64,000 nucleotides of DNA from Theocolax elegans (lineage: Eukaryota > Arthropoda > Insecta > Hymenoptera > Cerocephalidae), in the NCBI GenBank assembly GCA_026168455.1, contig CM047426.1:25293058-25357057 (forward strand), written 5' to 3'. Below are positions 58,743 to 64,000 of this stretch, piece after piece (the stretch's first letter is position 1; every line of letters starts with the position of its first letter). The notes beneath the pieces were generated by a model that ran no database searches, had not been told where the DNA came from, and worked only from the letters and a program-made list of their open reading frames with translations. Made by a program: the position numbers and the translations under genes.

Positions 58743-59422
58743 CAAGGAGACCCTCATATGTTTGGGAAACGGATCGTGCCCAGCTTGTAGTATATGTTTT
58801 CTAATATAAAAATATGAAAAAAGCCAGAGCCGCAGAATCTAACAATCGTTTTTACAAAAGTTATACGCTGTTAAAGCAAAATTTCCAAAAAAAGAGACTT
58901 TCCTTTAAACGCTTATAACTTCTGACCTATCTAATATTGACATTCAAACCAAAGTTTACTGAAAAGCTGAGATAAAACAAATACATTTTTAAAAAAAGTA
59001 CGTTCAAATCCGTTCAAATGAAGCAGAGTTATAGCCGAATTAAGAATTTAAAGAAATTTAGCTTAAAAAAATCAATAAAATTTGTACTGCTCAATTTTTG
59101 TTTAAAATTGCTTCTAATTCTTAATTTGGTTATAACTCTGCTCCATTTTAATGGATTTAAACGTACTTTTTTTTAAAATTTATCTATTTTATCTCAGCTT
59201 TTTAGTAAACTTTGGTTTGAATGTCAATATTAGATAGGTCAGAAGTTATAAGCGTTTAAAGTGAAGTCTCTTTTCTTTGGAAATTTTGCTTTAACAGCGT
59301 ATAACTTTTGTAAAAACGATTGTTAGAGTCTGCGGCTCTGGCTTTTTTCATATTTTTATATTAGAAAACATATACTACAAGCTGGGCACGATCCGTTTCC
59401 CAAACATATGAGGGTCTCCTTG
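58743..59422. mobile_element. Palindromic element P1 (680 bp)
   Basis: The two halves are reverse complements over about 300 bp each, with weaker pairing around the centre near 59080. Ends are CAAGGAGACCC and its complement; TTA flanks both sides (58740-58742, 59423-59425). It contains GGGAAACGGATC and AAAAATATGAAAAAAGCC near each end. No coding capacity. The 3-bp TTA duplication recalls PIF/Harbinger-type insertion, but the family is unassigned. Confidence 0.85.
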
Positions 59423-60013
59423 TTAGTAATTATAATAATAATTTTTTTGTCAGTAATATGATGCATTAACTTATGTTACACATATTTATCATAAAATATA
59501 TATGTTTTTAAGTATATTTCGCAAGAATAAGGGAGTTTTTACAAAATCGCTCAAAAAGATAACTTTAATATAATGTAGATTTGTATTGCTATAAGTCTTC
59601 CCAGAATTAAAATATGAAATCCATACCACTTTTTTTTATTTCTGACACAATTTTGAAGATTTAATGGTTCTATCATTTTTTCAGCAAACTGTATCTATTT
59701 AATATTATAATGGCTAAAATATAATGATTTTTGAAAGATTTTGAACTTTAGACTGTAAAAAGTTAAATAAGTATTCTTTGAAAAATTTGAAACAATTTCA
59801 CAAACTTTTAGTAATTTTTATTTTTTTCTGTCCATTTTATGTAAAATTTTCTGAATATCTACATTATATTAAAGTTATCTTTTTGAGCGATTTTGTAAAA
59901 ACTCCCCTATTCTTGCGAAAAATACTTAAAACATATATATTTTATGATAAATATTTGTAACATAAGGTAATGCATCATATTACTGACAAAAAAATTATTA
60001 TTATAATTACTAA

Positions 60014-60646
60014 CAAGGAGAGCGTCAGGCCTGCGGGAAACGGATCTTTACCAAACTCTAGGACATGATTTTTACTATAAAAATATGAAGAAAGCTGAAG
60101 TTCCGTATGCCAATGCCATGTTTTACGGACTTTATAAGCAAAAAACGAAAAATTTCGCAAGAAATAGTCTTGACTTTGGTCGCTTATAACTCAGAAACAA
60201 AAAGAGATATGCATTCAAACTTAAGTCCAGAAGAAAGCTGAGATCAAATAGATTGGATTTAAAAAAAAGAAGTTCAAATAGTTTAATTTGGTTGAAAATC
60301 AACAGATTTTTTAATTCAAAATATTCGTCAAAAAATCGTTAAATTTCTATTTCTTTCATAACTTTCAACCAAATTAAACTATTTAAACTTCTTTTTTTTA
60401 AATCCAATCTATTTGATCTCAGCTTTCTTCTGGACTTAAGTTTGAATGCATATCTCTTTTTGTTTCTGAGTTATAAGCGACCAAAGTCAAGACTATTTCT
60501 TGCGAAATTTTTCGTTTTTTGCTTATAAAGTCCGTAAAACATGGCATTGGCATACGGAACTTCAGCTTTCTTCATATTTTTATAGTAGAAATCATGTCCT
60601 AGAGTTTGGTAAAGATCCGTTTCCCGCAGGCCTGACGCTCTCCTTG
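60014..60646. mobile_element. Palindromic element P2 (633 bp)
   Basis: Near-perfect palindrome with ends CAAGGAGAGCG and its complement, flanked by TAA on both sides (TTA on the other strand). It shares GGGAAACGGATC, an AAAAATATGAAGAAAGC block and CGCTTATAACTCAGAAAC with the other members, but most of its sequence differs from P1. The loop is about 80 bp near 60330. Confidence 0.85.
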
Positions 60647-60770
60647 TAAGTGATATAAAAAAAAAACCGATAAATTATAATGTCCGACCGACAAACATTA
60701 TCTTGGCGTGAGAGAAACAGTGAGAGGAAGAGATAAGGAGACAGATAGAGAGAGAGAGAGATATATTCCC

Positions 60771-61479
60771 TCTCTCTTATTCTCTCCCTCTTTCTCTCTA
60801 TCTTTCATTCTTTCTCTCTCTCTCTCCCTCCCTCTATCTCTCATTCTGTCTCTCTCTCTCTGTCCCTCTCTCTCCCTCTCCACCTATCATTCTCTCTCTC
60901 TCTCTCTCTCTATCTCTTTATCTATCTCATTCTATCCCTCTCAATCTCTTACCCATTCTCTATCTCTCTCCCTTACTCTCCCTCTCTCTCCCTCACACTC
61001 CCTCATTCTTACTCACTCTCTCCCACTCACAGTCCCTCATTATTACTCGCTCCCACTCTCGCACCCAATCACCCTCTCTCTCATTCTCGCACTCACTCTC
61101 TATCTCCCATTCACTCTTTTTTATTCACTCTCTCTTTCTCTCTATCTTTTATTCACTCTCTCATATTCTCTCTATTTCTCTCTATCACTCATTCACTCTC
61201 TTTTAATCTCCCTCTTTCTCTCTATCTATCATTCTCCCTCTTATTCTCTCTTTCTCTTTCTCCCTATCTTTTAATCTATCTCTCTTATTCTCTCTCTCTT
61301 TCTCTCTATCTTACATTCTCTCTCTCTCTCATTCTCTCCCGCACTGTATCTTTCATTCTCTTTCTCTCTCTCTATCTCTCATTCTCTCCCGCACTTTATC
61401 TTTCATTTTCTCTTATTCTCTCTCTCTTTCTCTCTATCTTTCATTCTCCCTCTTTCTCTCTCCCTCTCTCTCCCTCTCG

Positions 61480-61525
<46 letters not shown>

Positions 61526-61560
61526 ATCTCTTCCTCTCACTGTCTCTCTCGTTCTGTCTC
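60771..61560 (+). repeat. CT-rich array
   Basis: Imperfect CT repeats beginning at the inverted S repeat. No gene. Confidence 0.95.
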
Positions 61561-61660
61561 ATTCTCTTATTCTCCGTCCGTCCGTCTGTCCGACAAACAT
61601 CATCTTGGCGTCAGAGATAATGAGTCAGAGCGAGAGTGACAGTGAGAGCAAGAGATAGGA
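61515..61660 (-). repeat. CT-to-GA switch module, copy 3 (inverted core)
   Basis: CT-rich arm, CCGTCCGTCTGTCCGACAAAC, then CATCATCTTGG and the GA-rich arm. The core is in the opposite orientation to copies 1 and 2, but the CT-left/GA-right polarity is the same because the arms are inverted repeats. Confidence 0.8.
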
Positions 61661-61833
61661 AAACAGATAGAGAGAGAGAGAATGAGAGATAGAGAAAGAG
61701 AGTGAGTGATAGAGTGCGAGATAGAGAGGGAGTGCGAGAGTGAGTGAGTAATAATGAGGGACTGTGAGAGGGAGAGAGTAAGGAAGAATGAGGGAGTGTG
61801 AGGGAGTGAGAGGGAGAGTTAGGGAGACAGAGA
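61661..61833 (+). repeat. GA-rich array
   Basis: Short imperfect GA array ending at the 3' tail of CR1-like copy 5. Confidence 0.9.
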
Positions 61834-63471
61834 GACTTGATTTAAAAGCATTTATTATGCCTAGGAGGAAAATCCACCGTAAGGCAAGAACAATAAAATA
61901 CGTAGCATATATAAACAAACCATACAAGTTTAGTAAAAATGAGTGCCAACACTATATAAAATAATAAACTTAAAAGTAAAAACACATATAAAAATTTAAC
62001 TTAAATAAATTCAAGCAAAATAAAATAAAATATAATTAAGAATAAACAACCTCAATTTACTAAAGTAATCGTCGTGGAGTATTTGACAATTATTGAATGA
62101 ATAATAAATAGTTTCAATGCGCATACATCTATCGTTTTTTATACGGGCATATAACTGTACTAAAAACTAAAAATCCAAAACTTTTCCCATCATCTTTGCT
62201 CACTCACAAGGGAAGTACATGACCTCCGGGAAACGGATCTCATCCTAACTTTGATATGTCTTTTATAATATAAAAATATGAAAAAAGCCAAGTTATCTCT
62301 TGCCAATGGCCACTTTTACGGAAGTTATTCGACATCCAATAATAATAGCAGTAAAAATTACTTCCAATTCGATCGCTTATAACTCAGAAACAAATAAAGA
62401 TAAACATCCGAACCAAAAACCAGAAGAAAGTTGAGTTCAAGTAGATATGGTTTGAAAAAAAAGAAGCTCAAATTGCTTAATTTGAAGCCAAGTTATGAAG
62501 AAAATAAGAAATTGAAGATTATTAGACCAAAAGAAACAATGAATTTTTTATTTTCTTCATAACTTTGCTTCAAATTAAGCAATTTGAGCTTCTTTTTTTT
62601 CAAACCATATTTACTTGAACTCAACTTTTTACTGGTCTGTGATTTGATTGTTTATCTTTATTTGTTTCCGAGTTATAAGCGACCGAATTGGAAATAATTT
62701 TTACTGCTATTATTATTGAATGTCGAATAACTCCCGTAAAAGTGGACATTGGGATGAGATAACTTGGCTTTCTTCATATTTTTATATTATAAAAAACATA
62801 CCAAAGTTAGGATGAGATCCGTTTCCCGGAGGACATGTACTTCCCTTGTCAGTACAAGTCATTCTACTGATTTTCTGCAATCAAATAATCATAAAAACTA
62901 TTTTTAAACAAACAAACACTCGTACTCAATTTCAATTCTAGCAGTAAACTGTCCCACAAATCCATAGCCTGGATGGTAAAAGATTTTTTAAACGTATTAG
63001 TGGAGACCATTCGCCGTTCAAACAGAGACTGACTAGTTCGCTCTGAACGCCGCACAACAGGATTTGGGGCGGGGAACATCTCATGTAGGTATTCAGGTTT
63101 TTTAGAGGTTAAACCTTGATAAATAAGAACACCCATAGAATAAAATCGACGTTTTTTCACCGGTAACCAATTTAACTTCTTATAAAAAACATCCAATTTG
63201 GTATCCTTTCTAAGACGAAAGATAAAACGCACGCACACATTCATAAGACGTTGCAGTTTTACATTTAAATAATCAGGGATATCACAGTATACAAGACACG
63301 CATAATCGAAACATGGTAACACTAGGGATGTGACTAGTCTTGTTTTCATTGCAACTGACAAAAAACTACCTCGACTTCGCAACTTATATAATATACCATG
63401 GATTCTCGAAATAATGTTAGAGATATGAGAGTTCCATTGCAAATTTTCGCTGAATACAACTCCGAGATTTC
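61834..63471 (-). pseudogene. CR1-like non-LTR copy 5, 5'-truncated, split by palindrome P3
   Basis: The minus strand keeps the last 200 or so codons of ORF2 (63470-62864): NLGVVFSENLQWNSHI, LPCFDYACLVYCDIPDYLNV, LMNVCVRFIFRLRKDTKLDVF, LWDSLLLELKLSTSV. These closely match the end of copy 2, so both belong to one family. The 3' UTR is interrupted by P3 and resumes at 62203, ending in a GCCT...AGGC stem, ATAATAAATG and a short tail at 61834. The 5' break joins a CT array directly. Confidence 0.85.
62207..62848. mobile_element. Palindromic element P3 (642 bp)
   Basis: Third member of the palindrome family: ends CAAGGGAAGTACATG and its complement, flanked by TCA on both sides (62204-62206, 62849-62851). 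It has CCGGGAAACGGATC, AAAAATATGAAAAAAGCC and CGCTTATAACTCAGAAAC at positions equivalent to P2. It lies in the 3' UTR of CR1-like copy 5, so it inserted after that retrotransposon. Confidence 0.87.
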
Positions 63472-64000
63472 TCTCTCTTATTCTCTCTCTCTTTCTCTCT
63501 CTCTTCCTCTGTCTCTCTCTCTCTCCATCTATCATTCTCTCTCTATCTCTCCTTCCATCTATCATTCTCTCTCTCTATCTCTCTTACGCTCTATCTTATT
63601 CTTTACCTCTCACTCTATCACTCTCTCTCTCATTCTCGCTCTCGCTCTCTATCTCCCATTCACTCTTTCTTATTCTCTCTCTCTTTCTCTCTATCTTTAA
63701 TGCTCTCTCTCTTATTCTCTCTCTCTTTTTCTCTATCTTTCATTCTATCTCTCTCTTATTCTCTCTCTCTTTCTCTCTATCTTTCATTCACTCTCTCTCT
63801 ATCTCTCTCCCTCTCTCTATCTCTCTCCCCCTCTCTATCTCTCTCCCTCTCTCTATCTCTCATTCTCTCTCTCTCTGTATCTCTCCCTCTCTCTCTATCT
63901 TTCATGCTCTCTCTCTTATTCTCTCTCTCTTTCTCTCTATCTTTCATTCTCTCTCTCTCTAATTTTCTCTCTCTTTTTCTCTCTATCTTTCACTCCCTCT
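63472..64000 (+). repeat. CT-rich array running off the window
   Basis: Imperfect CT repeats; effectively the reverse complement of the GA arrays elsewhere. No gene. Confidence 0.95.

Larger units (their letters stand above)
58623..60770. repeat. Large inverted repeat of host sequence 'S', each arm carrying a palindrome
   Basis: Left S (58623-58742 plus 59423-59580) and right S (59857-60013 plus 60647-60770) are inverted copies with few differences, separated by a 275-bp spacer (59582-59856). P1 interrupts the left copy and P2 the right copy at the same TTA. Confidence 0.88.

Overview
This is a eukaryotic, insect-like window made almost entirely of transposable elements and simple repeats. 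Evidence: spliced transposase coding with GT-AG introns, Ty3/gypsy, I-like and CR1-like retrotransposons, a Helitron, MITEs, AT-rich spacers and about 20 kb of (GA)n/(CT)n-rich arrays. The repertoire fits an arthropod, possibly a hymenopteran, but the species cannot be fixed from the sequence. I found no convincing host protein gene, rRNA or functional tRNA gene.

Layout. 1-3515: a 3'-deleted Ty3/gypsy element (5' LTR, PBS, gag with two in-frame stops, -1 shifted pol ending in RNase H) inside a fragment of a foldback repeat. 3530-10750: a patchwork of decayed non-LTR retrotransposons, the largest an I-like element with a 467-bp TA-flanked MITE inside its RNase H. 10755-14000: an LTR/PBS remnant, microsatellites and about eight copies of a roughly 90-bp repeat. 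14023-17705: a frameshifted Helitron Rep/helicase on the minus strand. 17706-18530: a TATA-containing segment and a 34-bp minisatellite. 19141-20794: a 1.65-kb foldback element with 741-bp arms. 21146-29304: an apparently complete 8.16-kb Academ-like DNA transposon with 462-bp TIRs, an apparent 3-bp TSD and a three-exon gene for an uninterrupted 1571-aa protein. 29425-64000: GA/CT arrays with higher-order repeats, broken by five CR1-like non-LTR copies (one with complete ORF1 and ORF2), a Helitron N-terminal fragment, a tRNA-like SINE and three large palindromic elements.

Most notable items: (1) three 633-680-bp palindromes with TIRs starting CAAGG and 3-bp TSDs, whose arms match each other within an element while the elements differ strongly; two sit at the identical TTA of two inverted copies of a host repeat, and a third copy of that repeat at 45475-45798 has the empty site; (2) the intact Academ-like transposon with at least 13 GTACGGCA-type motifs near its ends; (3) a CR1-like element in which ORF1 and ORF2 share a frame, are separated by one TGA followed by CTA, and ORF2 has no early ATG, suggesting stop-codon readthrough; (4) a recurrent asymmetric module at which CT-rich arrays switch to GA-rich arrays.

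All calls come from reading the sequence by eye. Family names rest on motifs I recognise, not on searches.
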